Positions 34,001 to 64,000 of a DNA stretch of 64,000 bases are shown here, piece by piece. Source of the DNA: Siniperca chuatsi. Lineage: Eukaryota; Chordata; Actinopteri; Centrarchiformes; Sinipercidae. Numbering within the stretch: the first letter of the stretch is position 1; each line of letters opens with the position of its first letter. A program made the translations under genes and the position numbers. The notes under the pieces were generated by a model that did no database searches, was not told where the DNA came from, and saw only the letters and a program-made list of their open reading frames with translations. The DNA lies in the NCBI RefSeq assembly GCF_020085105.1, contig NC_058055.1, forward strand, positions 5,169,322 to 5,233,321, written 5' to 3'.

Positions 34001-34162
34001 GAGAATCCAGGTGGCCCTCAGGAATCAGACACACTCTTTTACCATGCACCGTCTCTCTCTGCCCTGACGTTTAAGAGGCAGTACATGTGTAAACTCTGTC
34101 ACAGGACCTTCAAGACGGCCTTTAGTCTCTGGAGCCATGAGCAGAGTCATAGCCACATGTAA
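31094..34162 (+). CDS. zbtb21: zbtb21, BTB/POZ zinc-finger transcription regulator, 1,022 aa
   Basis: One uninterrupted coding exon whose ATG follows the acceptor by two bases. Residues about 1-125 form a BTB/POZ domain (RGQMCDVVLVVADQRYQAHK, then SVLAASSEYFQSLF), used for dimerisation and corepressor binding. A long Ser-rich disordered linker follows. Nine C2H2 fingers start near residues 477, 505, 590, 645, 672, 699, 829, 856 and 996, for example FKCWNCLKVFRSSAGLHRH and YMCKLCHRTFKTAFSLWSH. Finger 4 (YSCRLCNMKLSSLFEQGDH) is atypical. Human ZBTB21 (ZNF295) is 1,066 aa, likewise in one main exon, and sits beside UMODL1 and C2CD2, as here. It is a nuclear repressor. Other open frames within this exon are shadows. 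Confidence 0.95.
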   Translation: MESLVHYSNPSHALSVLGGLNEQRLRGQMCDVVLVVADQRYQAHKSVLAASSEYFQSLFTRMDAESLKVVNLDFCEPDAFEIVLNYIYSSSLFVDKGSLAAIQELGYSLGIPFLTNIVSSRPHASYCVSRKRLSFSEGDENDVQTRSVIVCRVRNDTTHPSHSHNPRKTSERPSSPHSTRESAQPPSEHNSYESVRNSESISRKSFEQSEASERKSTYPYTSILKGNSSHIASVRPQLTSSVSFSDAEVQHIRLQSGTNQDPKEENEEQEPHYHTKVPFQGQASEPSQTIDRSGPLIKSLLRRSLSMDSPVPVFSPTLELKELQNREQSVVKMASKASGTETFAHNGNSKRTSPLVLRSKYPSRYDEETQVEREVSVKAEPSSPLADPMDIIRITVGDALPVNLKDLQTNYDQGSRPDFNSFGKRKDRPDNRRYPFKKSKIFKEHPLTLDENMSKTVPQSASSDSNENSGEPPQNKIFKCWNCLKVFRSSAGLHRHVNMYHNPEKPYACDICHKRFHTNFKVWTHCQTQHGVVQNPASSSSSSVLDEKFQKKLIDIVREREIKKALLWKLKRNKQSLQSPALTKKRSRPSFICPYCGKVFVFQSQYRQHLRTHPADKPDQDTANESILYQEQDEIIQQKNTDAGVYSCRLCNMKLSSLFEQGDHERGCRHATVCPYCGLRFSSPTVKKDHEAHCKYKKLTCLECMRTFKSSFSIWRHQVEVHNQNMMTVKDQIHLKQQEDNEEASEMLREEHYSDEPLATGSSRENISYSDSSGPPMYDSEDSSSYVPEDLSMGHHGKLVVKEEPLEEAVSERENTETAKSGPEEPGVWPCEKCGNLFSSRKDLERHQELLCHIKPFICHICNKAFRTNFRLWSHFQSHMSTANEPGAKEIDRHPSPLSPSPPTTPQNSERPSPQASVLKSTQTAPVAEAMAEESSSPEPCSSSVSKTKRPELERQPSSHSPLSRSNSMENPGGPQESDTLFYHAPSLSALTFKRQYMCKLCHRTFKTAFSLWSHEQSHSHM

Positions 34163-36255
34163 ACATCAGACAAGTTATTGTAGTGCATTTCTCTTGAGAG
34201 ACAATACTTAATATTAGAATAAACACAACTCAGCCTACAAAAGGAAGACTTTGAATGTATAGCTTATTCGCTTGCCTCCAATGTCATATATTTAAGTGGC
34301 CATATTCATTAGAGGTGTAAACGTGAATGTGCAATCAAGTGCTAGATTCCTCTGTGAGACGAGATGATTATAAATGATTTATTTTCTTTTCAAAATGAGC
34401 TATAAGCATTTATCTATTTTAAACCTCTTAGTTGTCTGCCTGTATTTATCTATCTAGGTGTTTTGAGAAAACAAGGTACAGAGTTGCACCCCTCATTACA
34501 TCAGCTGCGCCGCTTTTGACTTAAAGGAACAGTGAAAAAAGGTACAACTATATACATTGTTTTCTCAGAGTGTGGAAAAAGTGCTTTAAATTTTTGGAGG
34601 CTGCAGCAGAATTAAAGAGTAGTGCTTTTGCTTTTGTATCAGATCTGTCTCTTGGTGTGAGCGACAACCCTTAAGATAATATTGGTGGCCTCAACAATGT
34701 ATTCAATATGCACTTTGTTTAACAGTTTGATTCTGTTACAGGGACATAGTCCAAAATGTTTGCTTGGATCCTTTCACTGAGGTTTTAGGCTGCAGAAGTA
34801 GAATGATAAATAGGCCCAATAGTTTCTGTTTTGTTTCTTCATGCTTAGCAGACTTTTGCATTTGTTCTCTCATATTTGAGTTTCTTATTGCCTTTATGTC
34901 ATTTTGTTTAATGGGCTGATTGAATAAGACCTTCAGTATAATAATAAAGTTATATCACATACTGTACATCAAACACCTCAGACACCTGTTGTTTTAGATA
35001 TAGCAGTTCAGTATGCAGCCTTGATTTATTGCTTACAGTCTTCATTCAGTACTTATAATTTATCTTCCTAATTACTAGCCTGGTGGATCATTTTATGTGT
35101 ATACACATGAATGAGACAGTGCAATCATCAGTCATAAGATTTGAGAAGTTGTTTTTTTCCACAGGTAAATGACTATAACATTTCTAATGTTGCTGAAAAA
35201 ATTTGTAAAAGGTGCTCAGATGAGCTTACTTGTAAAACTGGGGAAACTGTCAGTGAAAATAATGGGCTGGGTTGATTTGATAGTATCCAAAGTACTAACA
35301 TAACATCAAGTATTTGGCTCATTACATCAGCAAACGTTCAGAAGAATTTTTAAAAAAGCACACTGCAGCATAGTAATGCAATTTATGGTTATACTCAAAT
35401 AATAAATATGAAAATGATCATATTAATTTGTGTATATTAGACATTATCACCATTTCTGAATCACTAAAGTCTGCCACCCCAGTGTAACACCAGTGTTATG
35501 TAAATACTCATACACTATTGCAGTTAAACACATTTGGTAATTAACCAAGCTTTGGAATGCTTTGATGGCCTTATGCAACTTTAAAAATATTTTGTCTATT
35601 ATTTTACATAAAAGCACAATAGAGTTTCAGATGACTTATGACTCAGGCTTTTCGAGGTGGTAAAGTCAAGAAGGGGGCATTAGAAAGCAAATCTTATGTG
35701 AAAGGTGAGAGAGTGTTCCTGCTTCCTAAAGACTTATTATTAAAGATCGTGTTTTGATTGTATTCCAGTTGTTTCACAATTGTATTCTTGTACAAGTATA
35801 TACAGTACTTCTGCTTTGGCTTGATGCATTAGAACTTTGTCATAAATTATTATGACTGCTACTATTTGGGAGATGTTGCATTCAAAGAGTGCTCCACACA
35901 AACTATGGGAATTTGTTTTCCACCGCAAGCTGCATTGTGATGTTAAATTTTTTGGAGAAATTCTGTATTGGTAATAGTGCTCTTCATTTCTTGTGATAGA
36001 AACTTTCTGAAAGTTTCACAGAAATGATTAGATTGTGTATATGGAAGTGTTTGTATCCTCGATTTTGTACCAATTTTGTTAGTAAACAAAGGTTTTATCT
36101 TTTTAGTATTCCTGTGCTCTCACTGCAATAACGAATATTTGTATCAGCATTGGTTGCATTATTGTTGCTTTTGGAGACTTGCAGCTGTTTTGTGTTTAGA
36201 TTTTTCTACAGTTTTTGTGTTTCATTTCTGTAATAAAGAGTAACAATGGAGTATA
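34163..36255 (+). other. zbtb21 3' untranslated region
   Basis: About 2 kb of AT-rich sequence without a coding frame. AATAAA signals at 34943-34948 and 36232-36237 allow a short and a long 3' UTR. Confidence 0.6.
36232..36237 (+). terminator. polyadenylation signal AATAAA, zbtb21 (distal)
   Basis: CTGTAATAAAGAG is followed by a T/G-rich stretch; this is the last good signal before non-3'-UTR-like sequence. Confidence 0.5.
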
Positions 36256-36800
36256 TATACAACCATTGGTGTTATTTGAATTATTCAGTTAAGTGGTAAA
36301 CTCTACCCAGCCCTGCAGCTCATTTAAATCTTAATCAAACAACATTTAACTACTTTTCAGGACTTGACATAACCCTCAGTGAGCTTGTTTGGTGCCACTT
36401 TACTTAATTTGAAATTGACACATTGGAGTTCTGAATTTACCCTTTACCCTGATAAACTATTACTTAAACCATATTCACTCACTGGATTTACTGCATCTTC
36501 TTCATCACCAAAACACTTTTTCGACTTTGGCATACTGCCCCGGTACTTCAAAGCAGATACAAGAGAGCCCATGTGCAGTATTTAAATGATAGGACATGTA
36601 TAGGACTTTGGATTTAGTGATACACATCTCCCAGGGTCTTAATTCAGGGTAGAACACTTCTGCCATGTATATCCAAATCTCCAAACCTACTATACTAAGA
36701 CATGTGGTTTTCAATTAAATAGAATATGTATGAATTTGTGTTACGCATAAAAGCACTGATTAATCTTTCCTTTACACACTAGTAAAGCACAGATAATTAA

Positions 36801-37088
36801 CAGCCAGTTGTCAGTTTCATCAGTGTGACTGGTGAGGCAAATAGAAGCTTGTTGAAACTACCTGTGGAACTAAAGTATGTGAAAACAGACACACACGTCA
36901 TCCTGTTGGCAGACAACCCTGAGCCAGGGGGATGTTGTTCAAGCTGTGGGCCACCGTGACAATTTCTGACTGGAAACTCGGGAGGTGCTTGCTTTAATTT
37001 GGAAAAATGGCAAACTGGAAATCCTGTCCTAACCATGTGTAAGGTCACACTCCCCATGACACTGTGCGGAGAGGAAGTTTTCACATAG
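36801..37088 (+). other. unassigned reading frame interrupted by one in-frame TGA
   Basis: From a TTAACAG that could be an acceptor, one frame reads QPVVSFISVTGEANRSLLK, LPVELKYVKTDTHVIL, DNPEPGGCCSSCGPP, then TGA at 36957-36959. It continues in the same frame as QFLTGNSGGACFNLEKW, KVTLPMTLCGEEVFT to TAG at 37086. A run of A starts near 37131. I do not recognise the family. It may be a decayed retrocopy, a pseudogene exon, chance, or (least likely) a recoded TGA. The minus strand here is open for 110 codons too, which weakens the case. Confidence 0.25.
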
Positions 37089-37300
37089 ATGCGGAAATCT
37101 GTTCCCAAACTCAGATATATCTTTTGCATTTAAAAAAAAAAAAAAGATTTTTTTTTCTTATTTGATGATCCAGTCGTGAGTTTTTTCTTTGCCAACAGTT
37201 GTTCTCATCTCAAAGGTTAGGATAGGTTTACAGAATCAATCTTTAGCTTGAAAGAGCTATGATTGTTGACTATAATTACCATCAGTTACAATGAACAACA

Positions 37301-37306
37301 TTTATT
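37301..37306 (-). terminator. polyadenylation signal AATAAA (minus strand), atg101
   Basis: TTTATT on + at this point reads AATAAA on -, 333 bases past the atg101 stop codon at 37639. Confidence 0.5.
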
Positions 37307-37638
37307 GTCAAAGATTTACAATAATTTACAGATGTGACATACAATATTCCATTTCTAAATGGTGGAAGGTAAAGACAATTGGGAGAGAAAAAGCTTGCAA
37401 AAACAAAATATCTTTAAAAGAGACATTACATAATTAAGAATCTTAAGGTACAAGCAATACTGGAACCACAGCAGACACATCAAAACAGTGACTGATTACA
37501 CTGACACTGCTTCATTGTAGCAGGAATAGAGCTGACAAATCCTGTTTTTGAGCATAGAAAGAGGTGCCAGGCATGATTATAGATACAGGTATGGATAAAA
37601 TCATCCATAGCTATCTATCTTTCTGTCTTGGAGCATCC

Positions 37639-38383
37639 TCACAGTGCCAAGGTGTCTTTAATCAGCCTTCTCATTGTTGTGCTTACAGAGGTGCCGAGAG
37701 AGTCGGTGATCTGGTATGTGATTTTGTAAAGGTAGGGCTGGACATCTTTGAGACTGGTGTCAAAAACATTGTCCACTTCAGACTGGGTGGGCATCTTTGG
37801 CAGGTATTCATGGCGGTTTATGACCTCAACAACGTTGATCACCTTCTCGCCCAGCTTCTCGCCCACTTTCTCCCTGCAGATCTGTCTCTCCTGCTCATTG
37901 GCCAGGTTCACAACGTTGACCTTGATGCTCCAGACTTCCCAGGGAATACACTCGTCAGAAAAAGGCCAGCGAGACTTCTTCTTCTGGTAAAACTCCAGGG
38001 AGATTTGCCCCATGCCATCGCTGCCAGAGTTGCTCAAAGCATCCTGTAACCAAAGCATATAATAAATTCGTCAAATGATAGGCCTCCCCATGCATTACAG
38101 TAAACAATCACTTGTTGAAACCACCAATTACCTTGAATTCAGACACAGCTCTCCTGATCACTCTGTCCAGCTCCTCCGAGGACACCCTGACAAAGGTGAA
38201 ATCGATGAAGTCGCAGTCGATGTCTAGTGTGCCCACGGTACCGATGGAGTACGTGCCCTCTTTTTTGTAGTGAAATTTCCCGGTGCTGCGATGCAGTAAA
38301 ATGGTGTGCAGTAAAGCCAGCATAGCTTCTTCCACCTGCCTCGCCTCCACTGTTACTTCAAGAACTTCCGAGCGGCAATTCAT
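37639..38383 (-). CDS. atg101: atg101, autophagy-related protein 101, 218 aa
   Basis: Two coding exons, 38383-38132 (84 codons) and 38043-37639 (134 codons plus stop), joined in phase 0 across an 88-base intron. The total of 218 aa equals human ATG101. It starts [20 protein letters not shown] and includes [14 protein letters not shown] and [17 protein letters not shown], and ends [14 protein letters not shown]101 is a HORMA-fold partner of ATG13 in the ULK1 complex that starts autophagosome formation. The WF finger (Trp-Pro-Phe, residues 110-112, in [11 protein letters not shown]), which recruits downstream factors, is intact. The gene diverges from c2cd2. Confidence 0.97.
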
Positions 38384-39517
38384 TGCGAAGTGATAGTTAT
38401 TTCCATTTACATGCGACGACGAGTAGGGTGATGATGGCTAACGTTACTATATGTCAACTCGCTCACGTTAGGTGACGAAGATATACTTTGTTTACCTCTA
38501 CGGATGGGCGGGGCCTATCCCATACAGTGTATTACAGTATATTAAAGTACAAAATAGTTTTGTTTTTTTTCATAAAAGCTACCCTACCTCTGAATGTAAT
38601 TTCTGCAGACTGAGCACAGGGGCATTATAACAAAAGCTAGCTAGCTAACTGTTTGCTACCAATGGGACAGGAAGATGTGGTAATGATGACAGCGCAGCAG
38701 GACGATCTACGGCAGGTCGCGAAGTTCAAACCGCTCATTTGGAGTCGTTTATTCTTATGGGACTTACTTTATCTAATATAGCACAAAACCGCATTCCTGA
38801 TTGAAACAAATATTCTAGATACTACACCTCAGCCTCAGTTGGGAAATACGCTTAGGTTCTCACGACCACCAGACAACTACAAACCCTCGCATTTGTCGCT
38901 GTGCATTCTGGGAGTTACAGTCTGTGCCACATATCCGTTTCCAAACGGCAACTTTATACAATCAGACTGAGCCGCACACAAGTCCAACGGCAAGGATTGC
39001 ACTCTTCGCTTTCGGGATGTTTTCCTGGGACTCTTGTTCAGTATGTGGATATCGTCTGGTGGAGCTTAACCGCAGACTTTGGAAATAATTCCCATTTGGT
39101 CAACTTTGGCGGCTCAGTAGCTAATGTAGAATAGCTAAATTAGTTAAGCGAACCGTGGCGAAGATTAGCTAACTAAGCTAACAACCATATTCAATGACAG
39201 GAGGAAAGTGCGCTTTTCTGCAGGTTTATTTGAAGCCAGAGACTACCTTTAGCTCTTTGACAATGGTCTAGGTCTCTATAACCAGCGTAGGTAATTTGGG
39301 ACCTCTATATGGTTTTTAAAAGCTGCTATGGAGTACTGCAACATGGATAACCATAAGCATAATTTGTTTTGGGGGTTGATATCTGGGCTATTATCAGTTG
39401 TGGGAGATCGCTTTCATTGATTTCGCTGTTCCCTGACCAAATACTTACTATGCGGTTGCCAGGAAATTTCTCAGAGGAGGTGTGTTAAGCTGTGATCATC
39501 GCTTTCATTTCCAAAGA
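38384..39517. promoter_or_regulatory. shared divergent promoter region of atg101 and c2cd2
   Basis: 1.1 kb between two opposite start codons. It contains GCATTCTGGGAGTTA (38903-38917), close to the ZNF143/Staf-type SBS element in reverse. A CAACTACAAACCCTCGCA stretch just upstream partly matches the same element, and a CCAAT lies at 38659-38663. No TATA box was noticed. The c2cd2 5' UTR presumably occupies the right half. Confidence 0.55.
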
Positions 39518-52605
<13,088 letters not shown>

Positions 52606-53430
52606 CCCCACCCCCCGCACCTCAGTCCCTCCTACAACAACTACCGTCGCCACCTCCACCTCAAACTTGCACTGGTAAACTTCTTGGCTAACCTACTCCC
52701 TCTAATGCCCAACTTGCATACTGGGGCTCCTGCGTTGTGAATGGGAAAGCTGTGCAGATGGAAAAATATCCTCTTTTGCTGCCGTTTCCTGTTTCCTCTA
52801 AGAAGCAGATATTCCACTAAAAGCAGGTGTGTGCATGTGTGGATGAAGGTCTCCTGTCTTGGATTAATGGCATTTCAGAGGATATTATTTTGCATGTTTC
52901 TTTTATTTGATTTTATGCAACAAATCTTTAAGTGCTTTTGTGGCCTTGTTACCGACAGAAGAGACTGGTGTGGGCCGTCACTCTTTACCTCACTGACACT
53001 GAGGGTAAAGAGTAAATTCTCCCTGCTGTAAACCGTACGTTTCCTACGGTGGACCAACAGGACCAAAGATGAAGAGAAGAGTGGTATTTGTATGATTGCA
53101 CAATTTTAGTACCTTTTTATTTAAAGTGCAATGACAGGAGCTACTCCTGTGATACAGATTTGTGTTAAAAACATTCACAAAAGGAGATGATATTGTCACC
53201 ACATGACCGGTGCAAGTGAGAGTAATACGACTACTTTTTGACACTAATACTATGAAATATGGTATTTATATCAATTCATTTAAAATCCCTGTACTTGTAT
53301 TCAAAAACAAAAAAACAAGCTCAGAAGATTAGCTATATGTAATGTGCATATAAAAACTGTTAAAAAAAAAAAAAAGCTATCGGGGAAAGTGTCAGCCTTA
53401 TGTTTAATAAAGATATATTAGAACCAGTCA
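52606..53430 (+). other. c2cd2 3' untranslated region
   Basis: Noncoding after the TGA at 52603-52605. AATAAA at 53406-53411 follows a poly-A run; a second AATAAA at 54704-54709 could extend it. Confidence 0.5.
53406..53411 (+). terminator. polyadenylation signal AATAAA, c2cd2
   Basis: First AATAAA after the c2cd2 stop codon, about 800 bases downstream of it. Confidence 0.45.
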
Positions 53431-55799
53431 TTTATGATTGGCATGAACAGAGGTTGTGTTATCATGCAACACCGGCCATTAACATGAGTTAACACCCTTC
53501 CAAAAAGACACAAAGCAAGCAGTGACACTGTGGCTAACATGACACTTTAGCTATATGTGAGTGTTTTATGTTTACTCCTCTCTGCAGTGTTTTCAAATGA
53601 TATGCAACTTTCTTCTTCGTCTTCCTAAAAGATTCCTCCTGTACACTACTGTTATCAGCAGGGTTGTTAATGTGTCAAAAGGGAACTGAATGAACTTTTC
53701 TCCAGGGACTGTGACGTTACACTCGGCCATACTTGTCGCACTAATGAAATTTGTTCTAGGCTCATTTCAATCCTGCATTCGCCCGAATGAAATCGGCATT
53801 CTTTTATTTGATGTTTTATTGTTTTTAAAGGATGTAGTTTTGAACAAGAGAAACACATGAACAAGAGAAAGTGTGAACACCTTTGGGAGCAACCAAATAG
53901 TTTGGCTACTTTTTTTTTTTTTTTTATCCAGCTAATGATTGTATTTTCTTTTTGTAAGCAGCTTGTTGAAGCCATTTAATTTCAATAAGTTAATCTGCTC
54001 AGAGAATTGGTGCGGCACAGTGACAGAAAGAACTAACAGTTTGCCTTACAGTTATTCTGAGGATGATGTCACGGGTGGACTTGTTCCTCGACTTGACGTG
54101 ACTTTTGGTTCCTGAGGACTTAAGGACTGTAGCGAACTGTTGGAATCGCTCCGAGAGACAAGCGTACCACCATGTTCTTGCACCATCTGCAATGTCTATC
54201 TATAATCAAGAAGCCTATGCACATAACATATCTGTTAACTGAGTGTTTACATTATTAGACTATCTGAGAATTAAAAACACTCACTTGCTGTTCATGACAA
54301 CACTATCCTGCAGATCCAGTGTGGGTTGACGTGGCCGAGCTGTGATCCCTTCTCATCACCTGTTCTCTTCCGCCATTACTGACCGCAGTCTGATTCGGGC
54401 TGAAGAAAATTCTGTTACCATTCTCAAAGAATCACCTTTAAACTCTGAGGAACAGAGGGGAAAATGGGTTGTTCTAATCATGCTCAGCTTCAGAGCCCTT
54501 GCTTATGGCAGCCTGCGAGCCTTGGCTACTGTTATGCATTCAGTAAGCAGTAGGGCTGTATGTGATTCATAAACTGCTTCCTGATGGGTTTTTTTATTGG
54601 CATCTGCACAGAAAGTGACTGACTTAGCTGTTGTTGCAGAATGTCAGTCATTTCCCTGCAGGGATTGTAACTAATATACATATCGAGTTATTTCATTTTC
54701 AGCAATAAATATTGATTGAATAACTGAGATTGTGGTGCCACTTTCAATGTCTCGGCTGTAGTGAATTCTCCCCAGTGCTCCTGTAACTTAGAAACCTGTA
54801 CATGCTGATGTGCTATTTCACTTCTGTTATTTTACAGAGGCTTTTGTTCATGAAAGGTCAACAGTATACCACTTTGCTGGTTGAAAATAATGTGCTATCA
54901 GTTGTGGAAAGTAACTAAGAATATTTACTCAAGTACTGTACTTTAAATACAGTTTTGCGATACTGGTACTTTACTTGAATATTTCCATTTTATGCAACAT
55001 TAGACTTCTACTCCACTACAGGTCAGTGGGAAATATTGTACGTTTTACTGCACTACATTTATCTGACCGCTGTAGTTGCTAGTTATTTTGCAGATTATTT
55101 TTCAGAAAAAACAATAGCTTCTAGCACATGCATTATTCAGTCTAACCAAGTCATTTAAATCTGGAATTGATTCCTCAGGTTATTTTCTCATAAAAAGTTA
55201 AAAAGAAAACTGCCAGTGTAGTAGGAATATTAACATATTATTTAATATTATTATTGTAATATCTTTTGGAGTAATACTAAAAAGGTTTTTTAAGACTCAA
55301 TTAAAGACAGAAATGGTTTTATAAGAGTGAATGTGTTTGTAGGTTAAACTGTGAAACACTATAAAGTAGTTCAGCTCCACTTCGACCAGCTACAACAAAA
55401 ATGCGGCTCATACATTTATGTACATTTTGCTTTTAATACTTATGTACTTTTACTCGTGTAAGATTTTTGAATGCAGGACTTTTACTTGTGGTAAGGTCTA
55501 ACCTTTTTACATTGTTGTATAATTAATCTTACTTAAGTAAAGGATGTGAAGACTTCTTCCACCCCCTGAAGGTGCTGTATAGTAAAAGCAGCCAGTGCAA
55601 GGTAGTCTCACTACTCAGATCTGTCTGCTGGGTGGCCTGGCTCCAGTTTACACCATTACTAAAATAAATAACATCTAAATGAGGCTTTGTGGGAATGGAT
55701 GGGACAAATGTAAAAGTGTAAGTACTTTTCCGTGTCTTTTTTGTTTCGTGACCTACAGTACAAACCTCTACTTACCTAATTAATGCTTGATTGAGTTGC
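53431..55799. other. intergenic region between c2cd2 and prdm15
   Basis: No gene recognised. The right half is occupied by the interspersed repeat at 54904-55568. The part up to about 54,720 could be an extended c2cd2 3' UTR. Confidence 0.5.
54904..55568. mobile_element. interspersed repeat / MITE-like element, about 0.66 kb
   Basis: It begins TGTGGAAAGTAACTAAGAAT with TTTACTCAAGTACTGTACTT, and ends ACTTAAGTAAAGGATGTGAA with CTTCTTCCACCCC, giving loosely inverted ends. A fragment occurs near 7900. I recall this as an abundant teleost repeat. No coding frame. Confidence 0.65.
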
Positions 55800-55933
55800 T
55801 TTATAGCCATTCTGACGAGCCTACAGTCCCCATAATGCACTCGGCGCGGTTCGTTTCCGGTCCTGCGCAGTTTCTGGAGCGGATTGGAACCCGGAGTCAG
55901 GATTCGATAAATGAAGGGTCTTTTGCAGAAAAG
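55800..55933 (+). promoter_or_regulatory. prdm15: prdm15 promoter and noncoding first exon
   Basis: CTACAGTCCCCATAATGCAC (55821-55840) resembles the ZNF143/Staf SBS element. CpG-rich sequence follows, and an AAAAG|GTAAGG donor ends a likely noncoding exon at 55933. A YY1-like AAAATGGCG lies just downstream at 55972-55980. Confidence 0.5.
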
Positions 55934-56118
55934 GTAAGGTGTTTTCCCATAGATGAACATCGATTTCCTACAAAATGGCGACGCAGTTTTGTGGTCAAGG
56001 TGCAGCTGGTTTGTTCGGTTCGCTCTGGGTTTTCTTGCGCCGCCTCCTCTGCTGACTGCTTGGCGTTGAAGAGCATCGACTCCGGTTTGGTGGTTTGAGT
56101 CTCCGGTCCATCCGCCAT
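55897..56118 (-). other. open frame opposite the prdm15 5' region, possible divergent first exon
   Basis: A 73-codon minus-strand frame starting MADGPETQTTKPESMLFNAK with G at -3 and +4 around the ATG. It has a coding-like composition through TKLRRHFV, where a GTAGGA could be a donor. It lies in a CpG-rich promoter-like segment. No later exon was found before c2cd2 and the family is not recognised. Confidence 0.2.
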
Positions 56119-56544
56119 GCCGACTGTTCTTTGTTACATTTTACTGAAGAGGAGCCGCTCAGATCGGAGTTAAAACCCGGCTAGCGTTTGGGAACGACTC
56201 AAATCCTGGATCCCTTCTCCTGCCCGGACTGCATATGTTAATATGCACGCTCCAACTGTATGGCTTACACCAAAAAAACAGTTCATGTTGTCATGAGACA
56301 CTACTGTTTAGCCAGGAGGTCTGATGCATTCAGCACAGCTGAAGTGGCCCAGGTTGAATGCGTATGCAGGCTTGAAAGTTCAACTACATTCTAACACACT
56401 CTTAAAAGTAGTTCCTTTATATGTACATTTTTCTAAGACATTCTGTAGGACTTGATCTCTGGTCAGCTCCTTCCTGTCCTGAGACTTGTTTCCTATTAAT
56501 GCCATGATATAAACTATCTTTTCCTCTATTTGCAGGTTGGCATA

Positions 56545-64000
<7,456 letters not shown>

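Noticed and set aside
31371-34049. Several 60-134 codon frames overlapping zbtb21 on both strands
   Set aside because: Shadows of the 1,022-codon BTB-zinc-finger frame, without motifs of their own.
36379-36585. 68-codon plus-strand frame after the zbtb21 3' UTR
   Set aside because: No ATG at its start (GTG), no splice context and no recognisable motif.

Overview
The window is vertebrate nuclear DNA and almost certainly from a ray-finned (teleost) fish. It has split genes with GT-AG introns, proteins recognisable as vertebrate orthologs, compact introns, and several short inverted-repeat elements of kinds I recognise as common in teleosts. No rRNA, tRNA, CRISPR or prokaryotic feature was seen. 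Exons were placed by eye from conserved protein sequence, splice consensus and phase continuity, so individual edges may be off by a few bases.

Layout, left to right. (1) 1-5.5 kb: the 3' end of map6 (microtubule-associated protein 6, + strand), with a possible alternative last exon. (2) 5.5-9.2 kb: intergenic, with a terminal-inverted-repeat (TIR) element. (3) 9.2-25.7 kb: umodl1 (uromodulin-like 1, - strand), 17 coding exons in the order signal peptide, EMI, WAP, SEA, EGF, Ser/Thr-rich, FN3, SEA, EGF, large mucin-like tandem repeat, ZP, transmembrane. (4) 27.5-36.3 kb: zbtb21 (+), a CpG-containing promoter and noncoding first exon, a 3.4 kb intron, then one 1,022-codon exon and a 2 kb 3' UTR. 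(5) 37.3-38.4 kb: atg101 (-), two coding exons, 218 aa. (6) 39.5-53.4 kb: c2cd2 (+), 13 coding exons, 670 aa, divergent from atg101 across a 1.1 kb shared promoter region. (7) 55.8 kb to the end: prdm15 (+), noncoding first exon, PR domain and ten zinc fingers; it runs off the window.

The order and relative orientations of umodl1, zbtb21, c2cd2 and prdm15 match the human 21q22.3 block UMODL1-ZBTB21-C2CD2-PRDM15. The inserted atg101 (human ATG101 is on chromosome 12) and the flanking map6 (human chromosome 11) are departures from that order. The genes do not form one pathway: they cover microtubule stabilisation, a mucin-like membrane glycoprotein, two zinc-finger transcription regulators, autophagy initiation and ER-plasma-membrane lipid transfer.

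The points most worth a second look are: the 21-bp mucin minisatellite of umodl1 with a single-base frameshift; a map6 stop codon that overlaps a possible splice donor; a TGA-interrupted reading frame ending near a poly-A tract at 36.8-37.1 kb; a possible frame-changing microexon in c2cd2; and several fold-back or TIR elements in introns.
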